DNA of 64,000 nucleotides from Azonexus hydrophilus (GTDB lineage: Bacteria > Pseudomonadota > Gammaproteobacteria > Burkholderiales > Rhodocyclaceae). Positions 7,949-16,134 of this stretch are shown here, piece by piece. The notes under the pieces are model-generated. The model saw only the letters and a program-made list of their open reading frames with translations, had not been told where the DNA came from and ran no database searches. Numbering within the stretch: position 1 is the first letter of the stretch; each line of letters starts with the position of its first letter. A program made the translations under genes and the position numbers. The DNA lies in NCBI RefSeq assembly GCF_001956855.1, contig NZ_MTHD01000004.1, positions 398,492 through 462,491 of the forward strand. The letters are read 5' to 3'.

Positions 7949-9289
7949 TCAGGAGCCGGCGTACTGCGACGGCAGCCAGGTGGCGATTTCCGGGAAGATG
8001 CACAGCAGCACGATGCCGAGCGCCATCAGACCGAGGAAGGGCAGGGTGCCCCACATGATCTGCTTGAGCTTGACGTCGGGCGCGATGCCGCTGATGACGA
8101 AGAGATTGAGGCCGACCGGCGGTGTCACCAGGCCCATTTCCATGTTGATGGTCATGATCACACCGAACCAGATCAGGTCGATGTCGAGGGCAACCAGGGC
8201 CGGCAGCAGCACCGGGGTGACCATCAGGATGATGGCAACCGGCGGCAGGAAGAAGCCGAGGACCAGCAGCATCACGTTCACCCAGAGCAGGAACTCCCAC
8301 TTGCCCATGCCCAGCGAAACCAGCCAGGCGGCGGCCGACTGGGTGATGTGCAGGTAGCTCATCACGTAGGTGTAAAGGAAGGACATGGCGATGATCAGCA
8401 TGATCATCGACGACTCGCGGGCGGTGCCGGAAAGGATCACCTTCATGTCGGCCCAACGCCAGCAGCCGTAGATGCTCATGACCATCAGCATCGCGCCGAA
8501 GGCGCCGATACCGGCGACTTCCGAGGGCGTGGCCCAGCCGTCGTAAAGAGCGACCATGACGATCATGATCAGACCGAGGAAGGGCAGCAGGCGCGGCAGG
8601 ATTTCCAGTTTTTCCTTCCAGCTGTAGAACTCTACCGGCTCGGCGGCCAAGCCGCTCGCCTTGTGGTTGAGCAAGCGCTCGGTCTTCTCCGCCCAGGCCT
8701 TGTACATCACCCAGATGGCGAACAGAGCGGTCAGCAGCAGGCCAGGCCCGACACCGGCCATGAACAGCTTGCCGATCGATTGCTCGGTGGCCAGGCCATA
8801 AAGGATCAGCGTCAGCGACGGCGGAATCAGGATGCCCAGCGTGCCGCCGGCAGCGATCAGGCCGGTCGCCAGGCGTTCGGAATAGCCGCGCTTGCGCATT
8901 TCCGGAATGCCGGCCGAGCCGATCGCCGCACAGGTCGCCGGCGACGAGCCGCACATCGCGGAAAACACCGAACAGGCCAGCGTATTGGCCAGCCCGAGGC
9001 CGCCCGGCATCTTGTACAGCCAGCGGTTCAGCGAGTTGTACAGGTCCGCGCCAGCGCGCGACTTGCCGATTGCCGCCCCCATCAGGATGAACAGCGGAAT
9101 CGTCAGCAGCGTGAAGCTGTTCAGCTCCGAGAAGATGGTCTCGGCGATGATGGTCAGCTGCGCCGCCGGCATGAAGAAGTACATGAAGATCACGGCCACC
9201 GAGCCAAGGGCAAAGGCAATCGGCATGCCGGAAAAAAGGAAAACGAAGGTGGCCAGCCCGTACATCAGGCCCATTTGTGCGACGCTCAT
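7949..9289 (-). CDS. dctM: TRAP transporter large permease (DctM), probable malonate importer
   Basis: 446 residues with about 12-13 hydrophobic segments. Family motifs include LFSGMPIAFALG, the GSSPATCAAIGSAGIPEM loop and a C-terminal TPPVGLNLFVISGIAPDVKL. It forms the sodium-driven membrane channel of a tripartite transporter. Its gene overlaps dctQ by four bases and leads into mdcA, so malonate (or a close dicarboxylate) is the inferred substrate. Rhizobial MatPQM is a precedent for a TRAP malonate carrier; most mdc operons use MdcL/MdcM or MdcF instead. Confidence 0.93.
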   Translation of the reverse strand: MSVAQMGLMYGLATFVFLFSGMPIAFALGSVAVIFMYFFMPAAQLTIIAETIFSELNSFTLLTIPLFILMGAAIGKSRAGADLYNSLNRWLYKMPGGLGLANTLACSVFSAMCGSSPATCAAIGSAGIPEMRKRGYSERLATGLIAAGGTLGILIPPSLTLILYGLATEQSIGKLFMAGVGPGLLLTALFAIWVMYKAWAEKTERLLNHKASGLAAEPVEFYSWKEKLEILPRLLPFLGLIMIVMVALYDGWATPSEVAGIGAFGAMLMVMSIYGCWRWADMKVILSGTARESSMIMLIIAMSFLYTYVMSYLHITQSAAAWLVSLGMGKWEFLLWVNVMLLVLGFFLPPVAIILMVTPVLLPALVALDIDLIWFGVIMTINMEMGLVTPPVGLNLFVISGIAPDVKLKQIMWGTLPFLGLMALGIVLLCIFPEIATWLPSQYAGS

Positions 9290-9870
9290 TTTTGCGCTCC
9301 TTCATCGTCATGCTGGATGCGTTCGATGGCCACCTGGATGGCGGCGTTATGCTCCTTCGGCGGCTGATGCGAGCGCATGGCTTCCGGCAGCGAGTCCTCG
9401 ATGAACTGGACAAAGATCTGCAGGGTCAGCGAGGTCATGCCGATGGCCATGGTGGCGAATACCGGCCACATCTTCGGCGCCCAGGAGGTGTCGCTCATGC
9501 GTCCCTCGTCCCAGGCCTCGTAGAAGAGATGCCAGCAGTTCCAGGTGATGAAGGCACAGAACAGGAAGGACAGCAAATCGGTCAGCGCCAGGCGCCACTG
9601 GGTCCAGCTACGCGGCATGATCTCGTCGAGTATCTCGATCGGTACATGGCCACGGTTAAGCTGGGTGTGCGCTGCCGCCAGGAAGCTGGAAGCGATCAGC
9701 AACATCACGCAGAACTCGATTTCCCAGTCGGTCGGCCAGGCGAAGAAATAACGGACGGCTACCTCGAAGACGAGGACGCCACTGGAAATGACGATCAGGA
9801 AGGCCGACAGGTAACCGGTCGCGATGTTGAAGGCCTTGACCGCGCGGCTGATGAAATATCCGGGGCTCAT
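9286..9870 (-). CDS. dctQ: TRAP transporter small permease (DctQ)
   Basis: 194 residues with four hydrophobic helices and the family segment FEVAVRYFFAWPTDWEIEFCVMLL (conserved R-Y/F and W-E positions). It links the periplasmic binding protein with the DctM channel. The C-terminal tail (EDSLPEAMRSHQPPKEHNA) is hydrophilic and cytoplasmic. The gene lies between dctP (48-base gap) and dctM (4-base overlap). Confidence 0.9.
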   Translation of the reverse strand: MSPGYFISRAVKAFNIATGYLSAFLIVISSGVLVFEVAVRYFFAWPTDWEIEFCVMLLIASSFLAAAHTQLNRGHVPIEILDEIMPRSWTQWRLALTDLLSFLFCAFITWNCWHLFYEAWDEGRMSDTSWAPKMWPVFATMAIGMTSLTLQIFVQFIEDSLPEAMRSHQPPKEHNAAIQVAIERIQHDDEGAQK

Positions 9871-9918
9871 GATTCACCTTGAGAAAAAGGAGGGGCCGGG
9901 CCTTGCCCGGCCCTCGGG

Positions 9919-10944
9919 TTACTTGACCGACAGCGCCATGTCGAGCAGCTCGCGGCCACCTTTGATGTTCTCGGCGAAATCCTTGAACGCGGTCTGTTCG
10001 GCGACGGCACGCCAGGCGGCGAACGCCTTGTCGTCCATGTCGGACACCTTGGCCCCGGCCTTCGCATAGACATCTGCCATGCGCAGGTCATCCTTCTTCG
10101 ACTCATCGACACCGAACTGCTCAAGGCTGGCGCCGACTTCACTGACGATCTTCTGCTGCTCCGGCGTCAGCGAGTCATAGAGGCTCTTGGAAATCAGCAG
10201 CGGCTCGAACATGAACCAGAAACTCTTTTGCCGTGCCGTCGTCACGAACTTGGTGAATTCGTGCAGACGGAAGCTGATCAGCGAGGTACTGGAGGTCAGC
10301 GCTGCGTCGAGAACGCCCGATTGCATGGCCGAATAGATTTCCGACGACGGCATGCCGGTCACGGCAGCGCCAGCGCCCTTCAGCATCTGGTCCATTTCCT
10401 TGCTGCCACCGCGGAACTTCAGGCCCTTGGCATCCTCAGGCACAACCACCGGTTTTTTGGTCGAGGCGATGCCGCCGGCCTGCCAGACCCAGGTCAGTAT
10501 CTTGATATTCTTTTCGGCGAGAATACGGTCGAGTTCCTTGCCGACTGGTGCATTTTTCCAGCGCATGCCCTGCTCGTAGCTGGTGACCAGGGTCGGCATC
10601 AGGGTCAGGTTGACCGCCGGAATCTCGCCGCCGCCATAAGCCAGCGGCACCAGGCTCATGTCCAGCGCACTCTTGCGCAGGGCGCCGATCTGGCTGTTCG
10701 TCTTCATCAGAGAACTGCCCGGGTAGATCTCGAACTTCAGGCTGCCTTTGGTCTGCTTCTCGACTTCGGCGGCGAAGCGGCGAACCAGACGGTCGCGGAA
10801 GTCGCCATCTTCACTGGTCGCCGCCGGGAACTGGTGCGAAATCTTGATGACTCGCGGTGCTTGCGCATGAGCGCCGGGCAGGGAAAAGGTCAGAGCGGCG
10901 GCGGCAATGGCCAGGGTAAGGTGACGCTTGGTCTTGCTGATCAT
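9919..10944 (-). CDS. dctP: TRAP transporter periplasmic substrate-binding protein (DctP)
   Basis: 341 residues with a clear Sec signal peptide (KRHLTLAIAAAALTFSLPGAHA, cleavage after AHA near residue 27). The mature part reads APRVIKISHQFPAATSEDGDF and later LKFRGGSKEMDQMLKGAGAAVTGMPSSEIYSAMQSGVLDA, typical of DctP-type binding proteins. GGAG lies 6-9 bases before the start. It is the first gene of the operon and faces the divergent GntR regulator across about 190 bases. The ligand is inferred to be malonate from context only. Confidence 0.92.
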   Translation of the reverse strand: MISKTKRHLTLAIAAAALTFSLPGAHAQAPRVIKISHQFPAATSEDGDFRDRLVRRFAAEVEKQTKGSLKFEIYPGSSLMKTNSQIGALRKSALDMSLVPLAYGGGEIPAVNLTLMPTLVTSYEQGMRWKNAPVGKELDRILAEKNIKILTWVWQAGGIASTKKPVVVPEDAKGLKFRGGSKEMDQMLKGAGAAVTGMPSSEIYSAMQSGVLDAALTSSTSLISFRLHEFTKFVTTARQKSFWFMFEPLLISKSLYDSLTPEQQKIVSEVGASLEQFGVDESKKDDLRMADVYAKAGAKVSDMDDKAFAAWRAVAEQTAFKDFAENIKGGRELLDMALSVK

Positions 10945-11050
10945 GGATGTCTCCTCCAGAGTTAATCATGCACGGACGGTGAAACCTCACTGGCTGGCTT
11001 ATCCTTGCTGCCGGAATACCGCACTGTTATTTTGTGTTCAAAAATCACCG

Positions 11051-11062
11051 TTGTGTATACAA
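11051..11062. promoter_or_regulatory. Candidate GntR-family operator
   Basis: The 12-base site TTGTGTATACAA has inverted TTGT/ACAA arms around a four-base centre, the general shape of FCD-type GntR operators. It sits in the 189-base divergent region between dctP and the GntR gene and upstream of the latter's -10 box. This is a pattern match only; other AT-rich half sites are present nearby. Confidence 0.35.
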
Positions 11063-11097
11063 GATATCAAAAATTAAATACCAGTCAACTAATTTCG

Positions 11098-11103
11098 TAT
11101 AAT
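11098..11103 (+). promoter_or_regulatory. Predicted -10 element for the GntR regulator gene
   Basis: A perfect TATAAT hexamer lies 30 bases upstream of the GTG start at 11134. No good -35 hexamer is visible at the right distance (bases 11075-11080 read TAAATA), which would fit a promoter that is weak or needs help. Confidence 0.45.
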
Positions 11104-11133
11104 GCAATCGTTGCCACTCTCCGGAGCATCCTT

Positions 11134-11820
11134 GTGAACAGCACAGCCGAAATTCCCGCCACCACCCGCCAATCGGAACGCCTGGGCGAGTTGATAGAGG
11201 AACGCATCGTCACCGGCGTTTACCCCCCCGGCACACGGCTGGATGAACAGGAACTGGCCGATACCTTCGGCGTCTCGCGAACGCCGGTACGCGAAGCGCT
11301 GATCCAGCTTTCATCGGTCGGCCTGATCGAAATCAGACCGCGGCGCGGTGCGACCGTGCCCGAAGTGGGCGCTGACCGGGTCTGTGAAATGTTCGAGGTG
11401 ATGGCCGAACTGGAAGCCATGTGCGGTCGCCTGGCCGCACGGCGGATCACGCCCGACGAACAGATTGCGCTACAGAAGGCGCACCGCGCCTGCGAAGCGG
11501 CACGCGATGCCAACACGCCGGATGTCTATTACCAGTTGAATGAAGTTTTCCACCAGCGCATCTACGAAGCCAGCCACAACGGCTTCCTCGTCGAGCAGGC
11601 AACAGCCCTGCACCGCCGGCTGCGGCCCTACCGGCGCCTGCAGTTGCGGGTACGCAACCGGATGGCGACCTCGTTCAACGAACACCAGGCCATCGTCGAC
11701 GCCATCATCAAGGGCGACAGCGATCTCGCCTCGGCACAACTGCGTGCCCACGTGACGGTTCAGGGCGAGCGCTTCGCCGACCTCGTCGCCACCTTGCGCG
11801 ACTTCAAGGCCGGCACCTGA
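11134..11820 (+). CDS. GntR family transcriptional regulator, FCD domain (MdcY-like)
   Basis: 228 residues from the GTG at 11134, which has a GGAG site 8-11 bases upstream. A longer frame reaches back to 11005 but its extra residues do not resemble a protein of this family. The winged helix-turn-helix spans about residues 13-80 (RLDEQELADTFGVSRTPVRE), followed by the all-helical FCD ligand-binding domain (residues 90-220) with NEVFHQRIYEASHN carrying likely metal-binding histidines. Divergent placement next to the TRAP/mdc operon makes it the probable malonate-responsive regulator, as with MdcY of Acinetobacter. Confidence 0.9.
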   Translation: MNSTAEIPATTRQSERLGELIEERIVTGVYPPGTRLDEQELADTFGVSRTPVREALIQLSSVGLIEIRPRRGATVPEVGADRVCEMFEVMAELEAMCGRLAARRITPDEQIALQKAHRACEAARDANTPDVYYQLNEVFHQRIYEASHNGFLVEQATALHRRLRPYRRLQLRVRNRMATSFNEHQAIVDAIIKGDSDLASAQLRAHVTVQGERFADLVATLRDFKAGT

Positions 11821-11826
11821 CCGGCT

Positions 11827-12627
11827 TCAGCCGATCAGGCTGTGCAGCATCTTGGTGGCAAGCAGCGCAAGGAAGCCACCAAAAGCCCGCTTCAGTTGCT
11901 TGACCGGCAGCTTGTGCGCCAGTTTGGCGCCGACCGGCGCCATCAGGATGCTCATCGCAACGATGCCGATGAAGGCCGGCAGGTAGATATAGCCGAAGGA
12001 ATAGGCCGGCAGTCCGCTATCGCTCCAGCCAGCGACGATATAGCCAACAGCACCGGCAACGGCGATCGGGAAGCCCAGCGCCGACGATGTACCGACGGCG
12101 TTGTGGATCGCCACATTGCAGAACAGCATGAACGGCACCGACAGAAAGCCACCACCGGCAGCAACCAGGCTGGAAATTACGCCGATCACGCCGCCAGCGA
12201 TGAAACGCCCCAGGTTACCCGGCATCTGGCGATGGGCGTGCGGCTTGAAGTCGAGCATCATCTGCAGTGACGCGTAATAGACGATGACGACGAAAATCGC
12301 CGTCATCGGCCCGGTTGGCACCTGACCGGCAACCAGCGAACCGCCGAAAGTACCGAGCACCAGTCCGGGCGCCATCCTCCTGACGATGTCCCAACGCACC
12401 GCACCGTGCGCGTGATGGGCGCGCATGCTGGAAATCGACGTAAACACGATGGTCGCCATCGACGTACCAAGCGCCAGGTGCATGACATGGTCAGGCGGAA
12501 AATTCTGCGCGACAAACAACATGTACATGAAAGGCACCAGGGTCAGGCCACCACCGACACCGAACAAGCCGGCAACAAAGCCCCCAAAAATACCCAGCAA
12601 CGGATAAGCAAGCCACCAGAGAGTCAT
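11827..12627 (-). CDS. TauE/SafE family membrane permease, second paralogue
   Basis: 266 residues beginning MTLWWLAYPLLGIFGG. It has the same two-fold glycine-rich pattern as the permease at 1053-1862 (GLFGVGGGLTLVPFMYML and SSLVAAGGGFLSVPFM) and shares local sequence with it, such as MATIVFTSISSMRAHHAHGAV against MATILFTALSSLRAHHAHQAV. Its start overlaps the stop of the EVE-domain gene (ATGA), so it is likely co-transcribed with that gene rather than with the malonate operon. It is convergent with the GntR gene, six bases away. The substrate is unknown. Confidence 0.87.
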   Translation of the reverse strand: MTLWWLAYPLLGIFGGFVAGLFGVGGGLTLVPFMYMLFVAQNFPPDHVMHLALGTSMATIVFTSISSMRAHHAHGAVRWDIVRRMAPGLVLGTFGGSLVAGQVPTGPMTAIFVVIVYYASLQMMLDFKPHAHRQMPGNLGRFIAGGVIGVISSLVAAGGGFLSVPFMLFCNVAIHNAVGTSSALGFPIAVAGAVGYIVAGWSDSGLPAYSFGYIYLPAFIGIVAMSILMAPVGAKLAHKLPVKQLKRAFGGFLALLATKMLHSLIG

Positions 12628-13091
12628 ATCTTCGTTTCCAGCAATCGGTTTATAAATGCCCATTCCGCCGCCGTCACGGGTGTGATCGACAAGCGGTTGC
12701 CGCGCGCCAGCACGCGCATGCCGGCCAGTTCCGGATGACTGCGCAATTCCGGCAGGCCGAGCAGACGGGAGCGGGCGACGAAACGCACGTCGCGCAACCA
12801 CCAGCGCGGCTTGTCCGGCAGCGATTTCGGGTCGAAATACTTGTCGACCGCAGAAAACTGCGTCGGGTCCGGATAAGTGTCCGAACAAATTTCGCAGATG
12901 CCGGCGATCCCCGGTTCGGCGCAACCCGAATGGTAGAAGAAGGCCAGGTCACCAGGCTGCATGCTGTCACGCATGAAATTGCGCGCCTGATAATTGCGCA
13001 CGCCAACCCACGGAAATGCCTTGTCCGGTGCGGCAGCGAGATCGTCGATCGAAACTTCTGCCGGCTCGGATTTCATCAGCCAGTACTGCAT
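12624..13091 (-). CDS. EVE domain-containing protein
   Basis: 155 residues covering the whole EVE fold, which is related to PUA/YTH domains that read modified bases in DNA or RNA. The start reads MQYWLMKSEPAEVSIDDL and includes the typical WVGVRNYQARNFMRDSMQPGDLAFFYHS core and a C-terminal GNRLSITPVTAAEW. The gene begins 21 bases after the 6S RNA terminator, with only a weak GGAA site, so it may depend on read-through or on a promoter inside the 6S gene. Its role in the cell is not established. Confidence 0.9.
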   Translation of the reverse strand: MQYWLMKSEPAEVSIDDLAAAPDKAFPWVGVRNYQARNFMRDSMQPGDLAFFYHSGCAEPGIAGICEICSDTYPDPTQFSAVDKYFDPKSLPDKPRWWLRDVRFVARSRLLGLPELRSHPELAGMRVLARGNRLSITPVTAAEWAFINRLLETKI

Positions 13092-13112
13092 GTCACGATT
13101 CCACAAATGAAA

Positions 13113-13139
13113 ACAGGTGGCAGAGAATCTGCCACCTGT
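13113..13139 (-). terminator. Rho-independent terminator of the 6S RNA gene
   Basis: A perfect 12-bp stem (ACAGGTGGCAGA with its complement) around a three-base loop is followed on the minus strand by TTTTCATTTG. It lies just beyond the 3' end of the predicted 6S RNA and before the EVE-domain gene. Confidence 0.85.
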
Positions 13140-13144
13140 CGAAT

Positions 13145-13322
13145 AAGTCCCCGCGAGTGCCGTCAGGCCGGCATCCTGAACCTGGGTCCAGAGTGGTTGC
13201 TTTCCTTCCGCATCAGGCACATTCGACGAAGAACGCGCACAACAGCGGGTATTTGGTCCGCAACCGATGCCAATAAGCATTGGTTCAAGGAATATATGGC
13301 CTTAACAAACACCGCAGGGAAC
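13145..13322 (-). ncRNA. ssrS: 6S RNA (regulator of RNA polymerase)
   Basis: The minus strand about 30 bases after zapA holds a roughly 178-base non-coding segment. Its ends pair: TTCCCTGCGGTGT at the 5' side against CACTCGCGGGGA at the 3' side, forming the closing stem. Internal segments (CCTTGAACCAATGCTTATTGG and TTGCGGACC) fit the hairpins flanking a central bubble. Position right after zapA is the standard place for 6S RNA in proteobacteria. 6S RNA mimics an open promoter and holds the housekeeping RNA polymerase in stationary phase. Ends are approximate. Confidence 0.85.
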
Positions 13323-13353
13323 ACTTTGCGGGTCACCCCACAACTGAAAGCTC

Positions 13354-13680
13354 TCAGAGATCCAGTTGCTGCTGCGGTGCCAGTACGGCATCCAGCCGTG
13401 CTCCCATGTCTTCGATTCTACGCTTCGTTTCGGTCGATGCAACCGTTTCGTCACTTGCCGCACCAGCCGGCACAGCCAGACGTTCGTGCGCGATATTCAG
13501 CGCAGCCATGACGGCGACGCGCTCGGCAATCGTGCTCTTGGTCCGCTGGGCGATTTCGCGCATCTTGTTGTCGACCAGATCAACAGCGGCCAGCAGCGCA
13601 TCGCGCTCTTCCGGCAGGCAGGCCACGCGATATTCGCGGCCCATGATCTTGACGTCGAGGAAATTCGGCTCGGCGTTCAT
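13354..13680 (-). CDS. zapA: Cell division protein ZapA
   Basis: 108 residues from the ATG at 13680, which has GAGG nine bases upstream; an ATG at 13689 is also in frame but abuts that motif. The N-terminal LDVKIMGREYRVACLPEERDALLAAVDLVDNKM is the conserved ZapA head domain, followed by a coiled-coil tail. ZapA cross-links FtsZ filaments at midcell. It directly follows a ZapB-like gene and precedes 6S RNA. Confidence 0.93.
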   Translation of the reverse strand: MNAEPNFLDVKIMGREYRVACLPEERDALLAAVDLVDNKMREIAQRTKSTIAERVAVMAALNIAHERLAVPAGAASDETVASTETKRRIEDMGARLDAVLAPQQQLDL

Positions 13681-13681
13681 C

Positions 13682-13879
13682 TCAGGCATCCTCGGGGATC
13701 TTGTCCATCAGGCCTTCCAGACGTTCCCGGGCCGCCGTCATCGTTGACCGCAGATGCAGCCTTTCCGCTTCCGCGGCGGCCATCTGATTCTTCAAAACCT
13801 CGTTCTCGGCGCGCAACTGGTGGACCAGGGCGACGACCTGTTCGATCTTGGCTTCGAGCGCTTCGAATTCGCTGTTCAT
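13682..13879 (-). CDS. ZapB-like small coiled-coil protein
   Basis: 65 residues, almost wholly heptad-rich: MNSEFEALEAKIEQVVALVH, then a run with QLRAENEVLKNQ. This matches the short family encoded just before zapA in many betaproteobacteria, thought to act with ZapA in division. An ATG three codons upstream (13888) is possible, but it would lie at or before the predicted transcription start. The stop falls two bases after the zapA start chosen here. Confidence 0.8.
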   Translation of the reverse strand: MNSEFEALEAKIEQVVALVHQLRAENEVLKNQMAAAEAERLHLRSTMTAARERLEGLMDKIPEDA

Positions 13880-13886
13880 GGCGCGC

Positions 13887-13916
13887 ACTATAGAGGGACA
13901 AATGCTGCCCGGTCAA
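13887..13916 (-). promoter_or_regulatory. Predicted sigma-70 promoter of the zapB-like/zapA/6S unit
   Basis: On the minus strand TTGACC (13911-13916) and TATAGT (13887-13892) are separated by 18 bases. The expected transcription start is near 13880-13881, one or two bases before the ATG at 13879, so the mRNA would be nearly leaderless. Confidence 0.6.
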
Positions 13917-14009
13917 GGACTAAGCAGCTATTTTCAAAGTGTTTTATCGGCAGCGCCTGATGTTGCCTGTCGCATGTCGCGGCAATGCGCTGTAGAATGC
14001 CCGCCGTGT

Positions 14010-14185
14010 CAGGTGCTGCGCGCGGTTTCAACCAAGCGCAGTTAAACGGGAAAGCGGTGCGCCTCGCCAGAGGCAACGCCGCTGCTGCCCCCGCAACGGT
14101 AAGCAAGTGCGGGCGTATCACAAGGCCACTGGGGAAACCTGGGAAGGCGATACGTCAAGACTTGCGAGCCCGGATACCGGCCTCA
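14010..14185 (+). promoter_or_regulatory. Cobalamin (AdoCbl) riboswitch
   Basis: The conserved parts of the B12 riboswitch appear in order: AACGGGAAAGCGGTGC, GCTGCCCCCGCAACGGT, the B12 box GCCACTG (14125-14131), GGGGAAACCTGGGAAGGC and the closing AGCCCGGATACCGGCC. A TAGAAT -10 element lies at 13993-13998. It sits upstream of btuB and represses the uptake operon when cobalamin is plentiful. The closing P1 boundaries are approximate. Confidence 0.95.
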
Positions 14186-14236
14186 CACACCTAGCGGAAG
14201 TGCCACGGGGTGGTGGTACCGGTTTCCAGACCCAAC

Positions 14237-14298
14237 CCCCTCCCCGGCATTTCCATTTCTATGCATTCCGGCATGCGGGGACGCCTGCCGGGAAGGGG
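14237..14298 (+). promoter_or_regulatory. Expression platform: stem sequestering the btuB ribosome binding site
   Basis: CCCCTCCCCGGCA (14237-14249) can pair with TGCCGGGAAGGGG (14286-14298), 12 of 13 positions. The second arm contains the btuB ribosome binding site, five bases before the ATG at 14304. No U-tract follows, so control by blocking translation is more likely than by termination. Confidence 0.6.
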
Positions 14299-14303
14299 AA
14301 TTC

Positions 14304-16130
14304 ATGTATTCACGTTTCAGGCCACTACTGGCCCTGGCACCGGCAGCCATTGCCGCCGCCGCGTTCGCTGCCGATCATGCGACACTGGACAACATCGTTG
14401 TCACCGCAACCCGCCAACCCATGCGCACTGCTGAAATCCTGACCGACGTCAGCACGATCGAACGCAGTGACATCGATGGCGCGGGCCATTCCAGCCTGGA
14501 GGAAATCCTGGCCAGCCAGCCGGGGGTCGAAATGACCACCAACGGCAGCCAGGGCGCAGCCTCCAGCCTGATGATCCGCGGCACCAACGGCAGTCACGTC
14601 CTGCTGCTGGTGGATGGCGTCCGGATCGGTTCGGCAACCTCCGGCAACATCGCCTGGTCGCGCATTCCTGCCAACCAGATCGAACGCATCGAAATCATCC
14701 GTGGCCCGGCTTCTTCGCTATACGGCAGCGAGGCCATCGGCGGCGTCATCCAGATATTCACCCGCCAGGGCAATGGTCCGCTGCGCTTCACCGCCGAAGC
14801 CGGTGCCGGCACTTACGGCACGCGATCGACCAATGCCGGGTTTTCCGGTGGCCATGACGGCTGGCGTTACGCCCTCAACCTGTCGCAATACAGGACTGAC
14901 GGTTTTGACAGCAAGCCCGAGGACAGCAAGGCCAACCGCGACAAGGACGGCTTTCGCAACGATTCGGCCTCCGGTCGCCTGGCCTATGAATTCGCGCGCG
15001 GCCACGAACTGGCCTTCGGCTTTTTGTACAGCGAAGGCAAAAATCAGTACGACAGCAGCGGCATCGCCGTGGACTGGGTCAACCGGACACGTAATGGCAC
15101 CGCCAACCTGACCCTGAAAAACGCCCTGACCAGTCACTGGAACAGCACCCTGAGCGTCGGTCAGAGCATCGACAAATCAAAGGCGTTGAAGGACGACGTG
15201 CGCAACAGCGTGTTCGATACCGAACAACGGCAGTACGCCTGGCAAAACGACATCCGCAGCAGCTTCGGCAATTTCCTGCTGGGCTTCGAGCGACTGGAAC
15301 AGGAAGTCGACACGACCAGCCGCTACGCCCGCTTCGAGCGCAGCAACAATTCGCTGCTGGCCGGCTGGAATCATGGCTTTGCCAGTCATCGCCTGCAGGC
15401 CAGCGTGCGTCACGACGACAATTCGCAATTCGGCAACAAGACTACCGGAACAGCCGCCTACGGCTACCGCTTCACCCCGAACTGGCGAGCCAACGTCAGT
15501 GTCGGCACAGCGTTCAAGGCGCCGACCTTCAACGACCTGTACTACCCGCTAACCGGCAAGTACGTCGGCAACCCGGCGCTGAAACCGGAGTCGGCGCGCA
15601 ACCAGGAAGCCTCGCTGCATTACGAAACCGGATCGCAACATGTCTCGCTGACCTGGTACCTGAATCGCGTCGAGGACCTGATCATCTGGCCGAAGGCCGG
15701 TGCCGTGATCATGCCGACCAATGTCAGCAACGCCCGCATCGAGGGCAGCACGCTGGCCTGGCAAGGCAACGTCGGCAAGTTCAACCTTGCCGCCAGTTAC
15801 GACTGGGTGGACGCGAAAGACGGCAGTACCGGCAAACAGTTGCCGCGCCGCGCCCGGCACAGTGCCAAGGCCTCGGTCGGACAGACGATCGGCGACTGGG
15901 AATGGCGGGCCGAACTGTTCGCCAACGGCCAGCGCTACGACGATGAAGCCAACACGGTCCGCATGGGCGGCTACACGCTGGCCCATGTCTACGCCGCCTA
16001 CCGGTTTGCCAAGGACTGGAGTGTGTTCACGCGGATCAACAACGTCTTCGACCGCGATTACACATTGACCGACGGCTACGCGACCCCGGGCCGCAACGCC
16101 TTCGTCGGCATCCGTTATAGTCCGCAGTAA
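14304..16130 (+). CDS. btuB: TonB-dependent vitamin B12 outer-membrane receptor
   Basis: 608 residues with a signal peptide (cleavage after AFA near residue 22), a TonB box DNIVVTATR (29-37), a plug domain (LEEILASQPGVEMTTNG, VLLLVDGVRIGSATSG, ERIEIIRGPASSLYGSEAIGGVIQIFT) and a C-terminal 22-strand barrel ending in aromatic-rich strands (NAFVGIRYSPQ). Length matches E. coli BtuB. The riboswitch in front and the btuCD, btuR and cobB genes behind support cobalamin or cobinamide as substrate. A strong AGGGG site precedes the ATG. Confidence 0.93.
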   Translation: MYSRFRPLLALAPAAIAAAAFAADHATLDNIVVTATRQPMRTAEILTDVSTIERSDIDGAGHSSLEEILASQPGVEMTTNGSQGAASSLMIRGTNGSHVLLLVDGVRIGSATSGNIAWSRIPANQIERIEIIRGPASSLYGSEAIGGVIQIFTRQGNGPLRFTAEAGAGTYGTRSTNAGFSGGHDGWRYALNLSQYRTDGFDSKPEDSKANRDKDGFRNDSASGRLAYEFARGHELAFGFLYSEGKNQYDSSGIAVDWVNRTRNGTANLTLKNALTSHWNSTLSVGQSIDKSKALKDDVRNSVFDTEQRQYAWQNDIRSSFGNFLLGFERLEQEVDTTSRYARFERSNNSLLAGWNHGFASHRLQASVRHDDNSQFGNKTTGTAAYGYRFTPNWRANVSVGTAFKAPTFNDLYYPLTGKYVGNPALKPESARNQEASLHYETGSQHVSLTWYLNRVEDLIIWPKAGAVIMPTNVSNARIEGSTLAWQGNVGKFNLAASYDWVDAKDGSTGKQLPRRARHSAKASVGQTIGDWEWRAELFANGQRYDDEANTVRMGGYTLAHVYAAYRFAKDWSVFTRINNVFDRDYTLTDGYATPGRNAFVGIRYSPQ

Positions 16131-16134
16131 GACC

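Noticed and set aside
6279..9413. Single 1044-residue open frame on the minus strand
   Set aside because: Only its last 550 residues are MdcA; the first part is an antisense-type shadow across dctM, which is in a different frame with clear family motifs.
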